A stretch of 17,720 nucleotides of DNA from Bacillota bacterium (GCA_023443025.1 JAEZWM010000094.1:1-17720), one strand, 5' to 3'; counted from the first letter of the stretch, positions 1 through 6,979 are shown. The notes: generated by a model not told the origin, from the sequence alone. Numbers and translations are program-made.

Positions 1-313
1 CTGGAAACTCCTCAACATTTGGTACAAGTTGAGAGCTTTTGGTTGATACTGCTGTGCCACATACACCTTTACCTACTGCTATTCTATTGCAAGCAGGAAG
101 CCCTTGGAATGGTCCTAGCACCAGTTCGCCGTCATTCATTATATAAAAGCCAACCCAGTTTAAATCTTCCAAAACCGCCATGAGTATTGCAGAAATATTC
201 GAAAGATTGGCCATTTTGTTTTTCTCTTCATTAAGCTGTTGATCTATTAAAGTTCTTATATACTCATACTTTTCCTCTATGGTATATGAGTCAGTATTTA
301 TTATATTATACAT
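1..313 (-). CDS. Free methionine-(R)-sulfoxide reductase, GAF-domain (partial, C-terminus beyond window)
   Basis: Reading minus from ATG at 313 gives 104 residues, open to the left edge. The protein has the GAF-type free methionine-R-sulfoxide reductase signature: LNWVGFY near residue 51, LGPFQG near 66, and two cysteines in PACNRI (Cys75) and GKGVCGTA (Cys85). These match two of the three catalytic or resolving cysteines of the E. coli YebR/fRMsr family. The third is expected just past the edge. The enzyme reduces free methionine-R-sulfoxide in the cytosol using thioredoxin. A GAGGTG ribosome binding site lies 5 nt before the ATG and overlaps the end of the upstream oxidoreductase gene, whose stop is 9 nt away, so this is the last visible gene of a three-gene operon. 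The family call is firm; completeness cannot be judged. Confidence 0.9.
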   Translation of the reverse strand, partial: MYNIINTDSYTIEEKYEYIRTLIDQQLNEEKNKMANLSNISAILMAVLEDLNWVGFYIMNDGELVLGPFQGLPACNRIAVGKGVCGTAVSTKSSQLVPNVEEFP

Positions 314-322
314 CTTTCACCT

Positions 323-1615
323 CTAGAGCCCTAATTCGTCTTGTTGTTGTCTTAAGTTTACTATGAGTGAATCTTCGTCCAGTTTCACCATATCGTACCT
401 AATTAGTTCGTCCTTTTTTACATCTTCTAAAAGAATTGTGTTTTTACCTATAAGTGCAATTGGCAGGTAGTTACCTTCTCTTTGTTCTGTATGTTTAACC
501 AAAGTCCCATAGACCTGCTTACTTCCCATACCTTCAAGTTTTTCTCCCTTTTTGAGATCTCTTTTTGCTACCGTAATCACGTCTGAAACTTGTCCTTGCA
601 GTGGTACAATCGTGGGTTCTTTCTCTATAATCGCATCGTAAATAGTGATAGGTGTTTCCAGGCTGGTTAGATGGTATGGTCTGTAAAGTGAATAGTTAGG
701 TCCTTCTCCCATGTTTAAATAACTCATAAGTTCTTTAACTTCTTCAGCTTCTGAGGTAACTATTGCAAACACTCCGGGTGCCATTCCAAAAGCAAAGTCC
801 ACTATTCCATAATCGTTTAATACCCCGCCTTGGGACTTTAGTTTAAATACATCTGCTATCTCTTTGGGATTTGTCGTAACTCCATGGCATCCCATAACAT
901 CCGGAACAAAGCCCAGTGCATTTGAAACTGAATTAAGTTCTATCATCGTGTTTGTTCCATCGATAAAGCTGGTTAAAATCTTTGGATAAAGTCCTTTTTT
1001 CAATGCCTCTTCTCTAACATCATCTTCGGTTATATATTTATTTAATGGATTGTTCTTACCCTTTCCAACTGCAAGCAGCTCAAAACCCAGCCCAATTGCA
1101 AAGTCTGCAAGTTCAACAATTGCACCCGGCTCGTCTCCTGCTGATCCCGTATATACAACCCCGTTTTTCTTAGCAACCATATTTAGAATTGGTCCAACTA
1201 CAGCATCGCATTCAACATTTAACATAATGACATGCTTACCGTGATTTAGCGTTTCATAAGCCATTTTTGCTCCAAAGGGAGGGTTTCCTGTAGCATCTAC
1301 CATGGCTTGTATCTTATCTAATTGATAGCCAAGCTCATAGTTTTCAGAAACTATAAATTTATCACTCTCCAGTGCCAACTTCGCTTTTGATAGTGAATTT
1401 GTAACAACAATATCATCTCTACTAACACCGGCAGTAGTAAGCGCTTCAAAAGCCTTATCCGGTATTTCATCGACTATAAGTGATGGTCTCATTCCGTCAA
1501 TTCTGGACATTTGATGAATAAGGCCTCTTCCCATCTTGCCAACTCCTACAAGTCCTACCCTTACTTTATCTCCCATTAAATTTAATTTTGTAAGTTTTCT
1601 TTTCATTCGAAACAT
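323..1615 (-). CDS. Homoserine dehydrogenase-like NAD(P)-binding oxidoreductase with C-terminal SAF domain
   Basis: This 430-residue protein has an N-terminal Rossmann fold with GLVGVGKMGRG at residues 21-31. A middle catalytic-like region includes VDATGNPP and GSAGDEPGAI. From about residue 335 the C-terminal part looks like an SAF domain, with AKRDLKKGEKLEGMG. This is the architecture of the COG4091 'predicted homoserine dehydrogenase with SAF domain' group. The substrate is not known, and true homoserine dehydrogenase activity should not be assumed because the SAF tail replaces the usual ACT domain. The ATG at 1615 has TAAAGGAG 7 nt upstream, which supports the long start over internal Met4 or Met14. 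The gene starts 4 nt after the flavoprotein stop, and its ribosome binding site lies inside the end of that gene, suggesting translational coupling. Confidence 0.8.
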   Translation of the reverse strand: MFRMKRKLTKLNLMGDKVRVGLVGVGKMGRGLIHQMSRIDGMRPSLIVDEIPDKAFEALTTAGVSRDDIVVTNSLSKAKLALESDKFIVSENYELGYQLDKIQAMVDATGNPPFGAKMAYETLNHGKHVIMLNVECDAVVGPILNMVAKKNGVVYTGSAGDEPGAIVELADFAIGLGFELLAVGKGKNNPLNKYITEDDVREEALKKGLYPKILTSFIDGTNTMIELNSVSNALGFVPDVMGCHGVTTNPKEIADVFKLKSQGGVLNDYGIVDFAFGMAPGVFAIVTSEAEEVKELMSYLNMGEGPNYSLYRPYHLTSLETPITIYDAIIEKEPTIVPLQGQVSDVITVAKRDLKKGEKLEGMGSKQVYGTLVKHTEQREGNYLPIALIGKNTILLEDVKKDELIRYDMVKLDEDSLIVNLRQQQDELGL

Positions 1616-1619
1616 TTTA

Positions 1620-2831
1620 TTACTCCTTTAATAGAGAATTGGCAACTTGATATGCTGAAGCCCATGCCCAGTGTAAGTTAAAACCACCACAATCTCCATC
1701 TATGTCTATTATTTCCCCTATAAAATAAAGTCCATCAACAATTTTTGATTCCATGCTGCTTGGATCAATCTCTTCTGTATTGATACCCCCGGTTGTCACT
1801 TGTGCACCATCAAATTTCCATGGACCATCTATCTCTAAATAAATTCCCTTAAGTTTTTCGCATATACTTTGTATTTCAAGATAATCAAGTCTACTTGCAA
1901 GTTCATCGATTTTTATCATTTTAGAGAGCAGATTCTCAACTACTTTATTGTTGATTGCTCCGATTAACACTTCCCCGATCGTTTTATTTCCTGCAATAGA
2001 GAAAAGATATGAATAATAAGGAGCAAGTTCATCCACGCTCATTTCAGGAAAAAGATCCAATTTAAATCCGGCTTTCCTTCCCGCTTTTAAAATTCGAATA
2101 GCTCTACCTGAAAGCTGAAGGACAGCAGGACCTGAGATTCCATAATCTGTAAATAGTACTTCATCCGTATCCGAAGCTACTATCTTCTCATCATCCAAAA
2201 GGTGTAACCCAGCGTCAAACCTTACTCCAGTTAGCTTTTTTATATGATTTTTCAATACCATCTGAACTATTGAAGGACCGATATCGATAATGCTATGACC
2301 AAGGCTCAACGCAAGATCATAACCTGATCCATCCGATCCACTATTTATCAATGTGCTACCGCCTGTTGCAAGTACTAATTTATCCGTTTCAAAAGTTCTT
2401 CCATCTTTCGATATTAGTTCAAATCCATTTTCAATACGTTTTACATGGTCAATATCACAATTGTATATTATATTAACCCCATATTCCCTACATGCCAAGA
2501 GTAAAGCTTCCAAAATAGAACTGGACTGTAAACTCCTTGGATATGCACGATCCTTACTTAGTAGTCTATTGATTACACCTTGGCTTTCAAACCAAGAAAC
2601 AGCATCATCATAGTTGAAATTAGAGATTGCAGATAATGCAAATTTATGGTTTTCACCATGGAATCTATTTATATTTATTTTACTATTGGTATAATTGCAT
2701 CTGCCATTGCCGGTTGCAAGCAGTTTTTTACCGGCTCTATCATTTTTTTCCAATAAAGTTACTTCCATTCCCCTTTTCGCAGCCTCTGCTGCTAAAAAAA
2801 GTCCGGAAGCTCCAGCTCCAACTATAATCAT
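1620..2831 (-). CDS. HI0933/BaiN-family FAD-dependent flavoprotein
   Basis: This 403-residue protein is of typical length for the family. It starts directly with the dinucleotide-binding loop MIIVGAGASG (residues 1-10). It then has GKKLLATGNGRCNYTN around residues 35-48, which is diagnostic of the HI0933/YhiN group. The C-terminus has the second FAD motif, TTGGIN followed by GLYFIGEIIDIDGDCGGFN. Members are soluble FAD proteins of mostly unknown reaction; BaiN homologues have been linked to bile-acid dehydroxylation, but that cannot be inherited here. A GAGGTG site lies 6 nt before ATG 2831. It is first in an operon with the SAF oxidoreductase and methionine sulfoxide reductase, which suggests a redox or repair context. 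No promoter stands out: several TATAAT-like boxes lie upstream (2832-2950) without good -35 partners. Confidence 0.88.
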   Translation of the reverse strand: MIIVGAGASGLFLAAEAAKRGMEVTLLEKNDRAGKKLLATGNGRCNYTNSKININRFHGENHKFALSAISNFNYDDAVSWFESQGVINRLLSKDRAYPRSLQSSSILEALLLACREYGVNIIYNCDIDHVKRIENGFELISKDGRTFETDKLVLATGGSTLINSGSDGSGYDLALSLGHSIIDIGPSIVQMVLKNHIKKLTGVRFDAGLHLLDDEKIVASDTDEVLFTDYGISGPAVLQLSGRAIRILKAGRKAGFKLDLFPEMSVDELAPYYSYLFSIAGNKTIGEVLIGAINNKVVENLLSKMIKIDELASRLDYLEIQSICEKLKGIYLEIDGPWKFDGAQVTTGGINTEEIDPSSMESKIVDGLYFIGEIIDIDGDCGGFNLHWAWASAYQVANSLLKE

Positions 2832-2899
2832 ATTTCACCTCTATAAGTATCTTATGTATTATTTTAACATATTATTATACACAGTGGTTAGTTTTATCG

Positions 2900-2911
2900 T
2901 TTATCGATAAA
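2900..2911. promoter_or_regulatory. Perfect 12-bp palindrome TTTATCGATAAA, candidate operator
   Basis: TTTATCGATAAA is a perfect inverted repeat, and an extra TTATCG half-site sits just before it at 2894-2899. It lies about 70 bp upstream of the flavoprotein start, among minus-strand TATAAT-like boxes and about 60 bp before a plus-strand candidate promoter, so a bound repressor could touch either direction. The regulator is unknown. In AT-rich DNA such a palindrome could occur by chance. Confidence 0.25.
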
Positions 2912-2971
2912 TATTATAGCATAGATTGGGTTGTTTTTGCTAATTTATTTTAATTTTAAATTGTAATGCAT

Positions 2972-3000
2972 TTGTAACTATTTTTTCATCTTTATATGTT
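2972..3000 (+). promoter_or_regulatory. Candidate promoter for the structured intergenic RNA
   Basis: TTGTAA at 2972-2977 is separated by 17 nt from TATGTT at 2995-3000; an overlapping TATGAT lies at 3000-3005. Transcription would start around 3007-3013, just before the long stem at 3021. No ORF of note lies between here and the terminator at 3096, so the product would be a short RNA. The boxes are imperfect in very AT-rich DNA, so support is modest. Confidence 0.35.
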
Positions 3001-3006
3001 ATGATA

Positions 3007-3123
3007 TATTCAGACATTAAATATAGGGTGGTAACCGAGCCAACGTTTTTGTTCATCCTCCCAAGACATACAAAGACTACCGTCCTATATAAAATAAAGC
3101 TGCAGCTTTCGCTGCAGCTTTTT
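3007..3123 (+). ncRNA. Candidate small structured RNA (T-box-like sequence, 13-bp closing stem)
   Basis: Positions 3021-3033 (ATATAGGGTGGTA) pair with 3078-3090 (TACCGTCCTATAT) in an unbroken 13-bp stem with two G-U pairs. It closes a 44-nt interior holding a small AAC/GTT hairpin near 3042-3053 and a C-rich unpaired stretch, ATCCTCCC (3055-3062). A strong terminator follows at 3096-3123. The 5' strand AGGGTGGTAACCG with the 3' strand CCGTCCTAT resembles the T-box antiterminator pair (AGGGTGGTACCGCG / CGTCCCT). However, no stem I or specifier loop is visible upstream and no gene follows on the plus strand. I do not recognise a named RNA family. The C-rich loop could pair with ribosome binding sites. 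What is seen is the fold potential; transcription is inferred. Confidence 0.4.
3096..3123. terminator. Bidirectional intrinsic terminator
   Basis: AAAGCTGCAGC (3096-3106), loop TTTC, GCTGCAGCTTT (3111-3121): an 11-bp GC-rich stem. On the plus strand it ends in a run of five T (3119-3123) and would end the candidate small RNA. On the minus strand it is followed by TTTATTTTAT and sits just after the stop codon of the Mur ligase gene. Both convergent transcripts appear to use it. Confidence 0.85.
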
Positions 3124-3126
3124 GAT

Positions 3127-4668
3127 TTATACGCCTGCTACTCTATCTTTTAGTACTTCGAATAGTTTTTCTTTGTCTTTTTCCGGATATCTTTCAGCTA
3201 GATTTTCTAATGCAATCTTTGCCCCGAAATCCATACCTTGACAACCTGCAAATAGTATTAAATCTCCTTCTTCTACTATATCAAGAACCTTGTCAATTGC
3301 TGGTGTAAGCTCTTCTATTAATTCGTATTCAATACCTGCAGCGTCCATCTTTTCTCTAAATATTGCTTCTTCACCTTCTGAAACTACGTCATGATCTTCA
3401 ACTATCTCTACACTCTTTGTAGCTATGAATGTATCGAATTTAACTCTGTCGGACCATTCAATTATGGTGTCGACATTTTCACCATTGACCGTTACTCCTC
3501 TGTTACCTCTTATTGCATAGAGCATATGAACTTTTTTAAATGACATCAGTGAAAGCGTCTGAAGTGTCATAGCAATATTACCCATATTTGCAAAATGGTC
3601 ATCCACTATCATAAACTCATCGTCGTAAATAAGTTGGAATCTTCTTTCAATTCCATAATATTTTTCGATTCCATTGATTATATCTTCCATTTTCAAACCA
3701 AGAGCAATCGCCATTGAAATTGCTGAAATCGAGTTTACAACCGAATGGTATCCTGCAACCTTAAGGTCTACATGGTATTCACCGGGTACTGACACGCCGG
3801 TTTTGGTTTCAAATTCTCTGGAAACTACTAGAGTGTATTTTCCAAATCCTGTTGATATATCTATATCTTTAGCATATACATCAGCTGTATTGTCAACATC
3901 ACTAAATGTGATTACTTTTCCAGGACACTGGTTTATTAAACCACTAACATGTGGATCCTCTAAATTTAAGATAACAAATGCATCTTCTTTACACTCGGTA
4001 ATTAGTTTTTTCTTTTGTTCAAAATAGGCTTCAAATGTACCATGTTGGTCGATATGCTCTCTTGTTATATTGTTCATGCATACCACATCAAAATCTGTTC
4101 CATAGACTCTATACATCTCTTGTGAAATTGATGATACTTCCATAACCGTTGTATCTATTCCTGCGTCTTTAATCTCTTGGAATAGTCCTTGAAGCTCTAA
4201 ACTTTCAGGTGTTGTAAGCTTTGAAGGAATTTCTTTATCTCTAATTTTATACATTACAGTTCCTATCAGACCTGATTCTATTTTTGCTTCCTCTAGTATG
4301 CTTTTAAGCATCATAGATGTTGATGTCTTTCCATTTGATGCGGTTATTCCTACAAGTGTCATGTCATGTGAAGGATGGTTATAAAGATTTCCTGAAATTA
4401 TAGCAAGTGTCTTTCTGTTGTTTGCGGTTTTATATATCGGTAATTCAATACCTTCTACATCTTTGGTAACTACAATTGCAACCGCACCATTTTCGATTGC
4501 ATTGTCAATGTATTTATGTCCATCAGTTTGTAGACCTTCTATTGCAACAAATAATCCACCCGGTTTTATAAGTTTTGAATTATAGTTTACATTAGAAATT
4601 TCTAAATTGTCGTCATGATTAAATTGTTCGATGATTTCTGCACCTTTAAGCAGTTCTTTAATATTCAA
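3127..4668 (-). CDS. MurE-like Mur ligase family protein (divergent motifs)
   Basis: At 513 residues this has the MurE length and three-domain plan. Domain 1 has PGGLFVAIEGLQTDGH (about 36-51). The ATP loop is GITASNGKTS (107-116), where MurE usually has TGTNGKT. TTPESLELQ and MEVSS follow near 170-185, then NNITREHIDQHGT. Several canonical positions differ. The His after MEVSS is replaced (MEVSSISQEM), the usual DYAHTPD block reads DDHFANMGN, and no DNPR meso-diaminopimelate motif is found. It may add another amino acid or act on another substrate, so a firm MurE name is not justified. The start is TTG at 4668: AGGAG lies 7 nt upstream and an in-frame TAG lies 15 nt upstream, excluding a longer form. 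It is a single-gene unit with its own promoter and terminator, away from any cell-wall cluster. Confidence 0.8.
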   Translation of the reverse strand: MNIKELLKGAEIIEQFNHDDNLEISNVNYNSKLIKPGGLFVAIEGLQTDGHKYIDNAIENGAVAIVVTKDVEGIELPIYKTANNRKTLAIISGNLYNHPSHDMTLVGITASNGKTSTSMMLKSILEEAKIESGLIGTVMYKIRDKEIPSKLTTPESLELQGLFQEIKDAGIDTTVMEVSSISQEMYRVYGTDFDVVCMNNITREHIDQHGTFEAYFEQKKKLITECKEDAFVILNLEDPHVSGLINQCPGKVITFSDVDNTADVYAKDIDISTGFGKYTLVVSREFETKTGVSVPGEYHVDLKVAGYHSVVNSISAISMAIALGLKMEDIINGIEKYYGIERRFQLIYDDEFMIVDDHFANMGNIAMTLQTLSLMSFKKVHMLYAIRGNRGVTVNGENVDTIIEWSDRVKFDTFIATKSVEIVEDHDVVSEGEEAIFREKMDAAGIEYELIEELTPAIDKVLDIVEEGDLILFAGCQGMDFGAKIALENLAERYPEKDKEKLFEVLKDRVAGV

Positions 4669-4701
4669 TTTGTCACTCCTCTATAATGAATAATCAAATA
4701 G

Positions 4702-4730
4702 ATTATACTCAAAAAAATAGAAAAGGGCAA
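4702..4730 (-). promoter_or_regulatory. Sigma-A-type promoter of the Mur ligase gene
   Basis: On the minus strand TTGCCC (4725-4730) is followed by a 17-nt spacer and a perfect TATAAT (4702-4707). Transcription would begin near 4695, about 27 nt before the TTG start. This is one of the clearest promoters in the window. Confidence 0.7.
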
Positions 4731-4760
4731 ATTATTAAACGAAGTGATGTTATTTTATTT

Positions 4761-4766
4761 TATAAT
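4761..4766 (+). promoter_or_regulatory. Candidate -10 box for the glutaredoxin gene
   Basis: A perfect TATAAT lies 46 nt upstream of the glutaredoxin start on the plus strand. No convincing -35 hexamer sits 16-18 nt before it, so the promoter call is weak. It would be divergent from the Mur ligase promoter, with the two -10 boxes about 55 bp apart. Confidence 0.35.
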
Positions 4767-4811
4767 GGGTATATATAGTTTTAGAAACAAAGATTTAGAA
4801 AGGAGTACAAA

Positions 4812-5054
4812 ATGCCAAAATTAGAATTATATATCAAACCTACATGTCCATACTGTATGAAAGTTATTAGATTTCTAGAGAAAAATGATTTAGATATCGA
4901 GCTTTTAAACATTGATGAGGATAATGCTCATAGAGAAAAACTTCAAGAAGTCGGCGGAAGCATTCAGGTGCCATGTTTATTTATAGATGGTAAACCAATG
5001 TATGAGTCTTCTGATATAATTGACTATCTTAAAGAAAATGTAGTTGGAAAATAA
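4812..5054 (+). CDS. Glutaredoxin-like protein, dithiol CPYC type
   Basis: This 80-residue single-domain thioredoxin-fold protein is of glutaredoxin size. The active site KPTCPYC puts the redox cysteines at 12 and 15. The cis-proline segment is QVPCLFIDG (Pro54), with an extra cysteine at 55, and the C-terminal helix follows in SSDIIDYL. Such proteins reduce disulfides or mixed thiols in the cytosol, with glutathione, thioredoxin or another low-molecular thiol as partner; glutathione genes are not visible here. The ATG has GAAAGGAG 7 nt upstream. The gene is monocistronic between a -10 box and a strong terminator. The family assignment is secure and the physiological partner unknown. Confidence 0.92.
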   Translation: MPKLELYIKPTCPYCMKVIRFLEKNDLDIELLNIDEDNAHREKLQEVGGSIQVPCLFIDGKPMYESSDIIDYLKENVVGK

Positions 5055-5058
5055 TCAC

Positions 5059-5083
5059 AAAAAGCCCGATTTCGGGCTTTTTT
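5059..5083 (+). terminator. Intrinsic terminator after glutaredoxin
   Basis: AAAAAGCCCG pairs with CGGGCTTTTT around an ATTT loop and runs into a T-tract ending at 5083. It begins 5 nt after the stop codon and lies immediately before the ribosome binding site of the next gene, so read-through would be needed for co-transcription unless a promoter was missed. Confidence 0.88.
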
Positions 5084-5100
5084 AAATATGGAGGTTATAG

Positions 5101-5664
5101 ATGGTAGCGAGTTATCGTGAAGTTTTGGATTTTTGGTTTGATGAAGATAATATCCCTCTTCAATTTAACGGAGGGGTGGAATTTGACGAATTAATTAGAG
5201 AGAAATTCCTTACAACCTGGGAAAAAGCATCCGAAGGGCTCTTAATGGATTGGCGTGATACTATTGAAGGTAGATTGGCAGAGGTGATAGTTCTCGATCA
5301 ATTTTCAAGAAACCTGTGGCGAGATGATATCAGAACCTATACTCAAGATAAAATGGCAATCGCTCTTTCTCAGGAGGCAGTAAGGCATCCTGAATATGAA
5401 AGTCTAAGTCCGGAAAAAAGAAAATTCTTTTTACTTCCCTTTATGCACTCCGAATCATTGGAGTTACATGAATGGGCATACCCCCTCTTTGAAGCACTTG
5501 AGGATGAAAGAACGCTGTATTTTGAAGATCTTCATTTAGAAGTTCTGAGAAAATTTGGAAGATATCCTTACCAAAATGAGGATTTAGGCAGAGAATCAAC
5601 CCCTGAAGAGCTTGAAGCACTTAGAATTGCAAAGGAAGAAGGCGGTTTCTACGCAAATAAATAA
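5101..5664 (+). CDS. DUF924 family protein (COG3803)
   Basis: This 187-residue protein has the DUF924 hallmarks. YREVLDFWF lies at the N-terminus, and the core GRLAEVIVLDQFSRNLWRD lies near residues 58-76. An all-helical, tetratricopeptide-like remainder includes FFLLPFMHSESLELHE and a FGRYPYQNEDLGRESTPEE tail. The family is widespread and cytosolic with no established reaction, so no function is assigned. There is no signal peptide or membrane segment. GGAGG lies 6 nt upstream of ATG 5101. The gene sits alone between two intrinsic terminators; no separate promoter is obvious in the short space after the glutaredoxin terminator, so expression may depend on read-through. Confidence 0.88.
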   Translation: MVASYREVLDFWFDEDNIPLQFNGGVEFDELIREKFLTTWEKASEGLLMDWRDTIEGRLAEVIVLDQFSRNLWRDDIRTYTQDKMAIALSQEAVRHPEYESLSPEKRKFFLLPFMHSESLELHEWAYPLFEALEDERTLYFEDLHLEVLRKFGRYPYQNEDLGRESTPEELEALRIAKEEGGFYANK

Positions 5665-5667
5665 AAT

Positions 5668-5690
5668 GTCCCCTTTTGGGGACTTTTTAT
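5668..5690 (+). terminator. Intrinsic terminator after DUF924 gene
   Basis: GTCCCC (5668-5673), loop TTTT, GGGGAC (5678-5683), then TTTTTATTTTA. It starts 3 nt after the stop codon. Confidence 0.85.
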
Positions 5691-5731
5691 TTTACCTCCT
5701 TAATATGCTAAAGAGCACAGAAAAACAATAC

Positions 5732-5760
5732 TTGATTGAGCTTGTTTATATATGTTAATA
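5732..5760 (+). promoter_or_regulatory. Candidate promoter of the citrate lyase operon
   Basis: TTGATT (5732-5737), a 17-nt spacer and TTAATA (5755-5760) form a plausible sigma-A promoter about 97 nt upstream of citD. The leader between it and the gene carries two AT-only palindromes. The -10 box is weak, which would suit an operon that needs activation or is repressed. Confidence 0.35.
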
Positions 5761-5778
5761 TTAGATTAAGAACTAAGA

Positions 5779-5826
5779 AAATAATTATTTCAAACTACCA
5801 ATTAGAAGATTGCTTAATAATTATTA
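5779..5826. promoter_or_regulatory. Twin AT-only palindromes in the citrate lyase leader, candidate operator pair
   Basis: AAATAATTATTT (5779-5790) and TAATAATTATTA (5815-5826) are each perfect 12-bp palindromes sharing the core AATAATTATT. Their centres are 36 bp apart. They lie downstream of the likely promoter and upstream of the citD ribosome binding site, where a repressor or activator dimer pair could act. TGCT and AGCA flank the second copy (5811-5829). The regulator is unknown, and no citrate sensor gene is in the window. Confidence 0.3.
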
Positions 5827-5856
5827 GCAGTCTTACATAATTCAAGGAGGCACTTC

Positions 5857-6120
5857 ATGCAAATTAACAAAGAGGCGGTCAGCGGAACGCTTCAATCTAA
5901 TGACTGTATGGTTAGGGTAATGCCGGGAGAAAGCGGAGTTGAGTTAGAATTAACAAGCTCTGTAATTAAGCAATTCGGCGACCAGATTGAAAGCGTAATT
6001 AAAGAAACTTTAAAAAGTATGGAAGTAGAAAACTGTAAGATAATTGTCGAAGATAGAGGAGCACTTGATTGTACTATTAAAGCAAGAGTAGAAACGGCGG
6101 TGAACAGATCAAATGAGTAG
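5857..6120 (+). CDS. citD: Citrate lyase acyl carrier protein (gamma subunit)
   Basis: This 87-residue acyl carrier subunit of citrate lyase carries the 2'-(5''-phosphoribosyl)-3'-dephospho-CoA arm that holds the acetyl or citryl group. Ser14, in SGTLQSND, aligns with the modified serine of E. coli and Klebsiella CitD. The mid-protein SSVIKQFGDQIE and the C-terminal RGALDCTIKARVE are also family signatures. AAGGAGG lies 6 nt before the ATG. The last 8 nt overlap the start of citE, indicating translational coupling that would balance subunits. The modifying enzymes CitX and CitG are not encoded nearby. This is the first gene of the operon after a 190-bp leader. Confidence 0.95.
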   Translation: MQINKEAVSGTLQSNDCMVRVMPGESGVELELTSSVIKQFGDQIESVIKETLKSMEVENCKIIVEDRGALDCTIKARVETAVNRSNE

Positions 6121-6979
6121 AAGATCTCTTTTATTTATGCCCGGAAATAATCCAGGTATGCTAATCAATGCTGATATCCTTGGTGCCGACACCGTAGTGT
6201 TCGACCTCGAAGATGCAGTATCTCTAGACGAAAAAGATGCAGCAAGAACTTTAGTTAGAAACGCACTAAATACGCTTAAATTTAAATTCAGTGAAATAAG
6301 CGTAAGAATTAATCCGATAGACTCACCATATTGGGAAAAAGATCTGGAGTATATCATCCCTGCCCTTCCTGATTCCATTGTAATACCTAAAGCTTCAACA
6401 GAAGCTGTTCCTATGGTAGAAGACCGAATAGAAAGCATCAGAAAAGAGTTTAATATAGAAAAGGAAATAAAAACCATCCTTCTTATAGAGTCAGCAAACG
6501 GTATTATTGATATACAAAATATTTGTAAATCCTCAAAACTATTTACAGGACTTATCCTAGGTGCGGAAGATTACAGTAGTGATATGGGAATCGAAAGAAC
6601 CAAGGGTAGTAAGGAAATCGAATATGCGAGATATGTTCTAGCAACAGCTGCTAGAGCATTCAGAGTAGACGGAATTGACACCCCCTATACAGATGTAGAC
6701 GACATGGAAGGTCTTGTAGAAGATACAAAGTTTTCAAAGAGCATAGGACTTGGAGGAAGACTTTTAATAAATCCTAGACAAGTCGAGTATGTTCACAAAG
6801 TACTCTCACCAACCCAGGAGCAGATTGAAGAAGCAAGTAATATACTAGAAGAAGCAGAAAACGCTAAAAAGCAAGGCCTAGGAGTATTTAGCTACAAGGG
6901 CAAGATGGTAGACCTGCCGGTTATTAAGAGAGCTGAATCCACTATTGAAAATGCAACGAAATGGGGGCTCATAAAATGA
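6113..6979 (+). CDS. citE: Citrate lyase beta subunit (citryl-ACP lyase)
   Basis: This 288-residue TIM-barrel protein of the HpcH/HpaI-CitE family cleaves citryl-ACP to acetyl-ACP and oxaloacetate in the cytosolic complex. Motifs include RRSLLFMPGNNPGML (3-17), VFDLEDAV (29-36), the SVRIN substrate loop with Arg65, LLIESANG with Glu126, and LGAEDYSSDMG with Asp153. The last two acidic residues are the expected Mg2+ ligands. GLGGRLLINPRQVEYV near the C-terminus is also typical. The start overlaps citD by 8 nt with only a weak GGCGGTG site, fitting coupled translation. Its TGA overlaps the ATG of citF by 4 nt. Confidence 0.95.
   Translation: MSRRSLLFMPGNNPGMLINADILGADTVVFDLEDAVSLDEKDAARTLVRNALNTLKFKFSEISVRINPIDSPYWEKDLEYIIPALPDSIVIPKASTEAVPMVEDRIESIRKEFNIEKEIKTILLIESANGIIDIQNICKSSKLFTGLILGAEDYSSDMGIERTKGSKEIEYARYVLATAARAFRVDGIDTPYTDVDDMEGLVEDTKFSKSIGLGGRLLINPRQVEYVHKVLSPTQEQIEEASNILEEAENAKKQGLGVFSYKGKMVDLPVIKRAESTIENATKWGLIK

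Noticed and set aside
2900..3123. A functional T-box riboswitch
   Set aside because: The AGGGTGGTAACCG / CGTCCTAT strands look like a T-box antiterminator, but no stem I, specifier loop or competing terminator arrangement was found, the conserved ACCGCG is broken by an inserted A, and no plus-strand gene follows.
6109..6477. Minus-strand ORF of 122 codons opposite citE
   Set aside because: It lies entirely antisense to a well-supported citE, has no recognisable domain and no ribosome binding site; it is a codon-bias shadow.
6961..6975. Longer start for citF at ATG 6961
   Set aside because: No ribosome binding site precedes it, while ATG 6976 has GGGGG 8 nt upstream and the ATGA overlap with citE.
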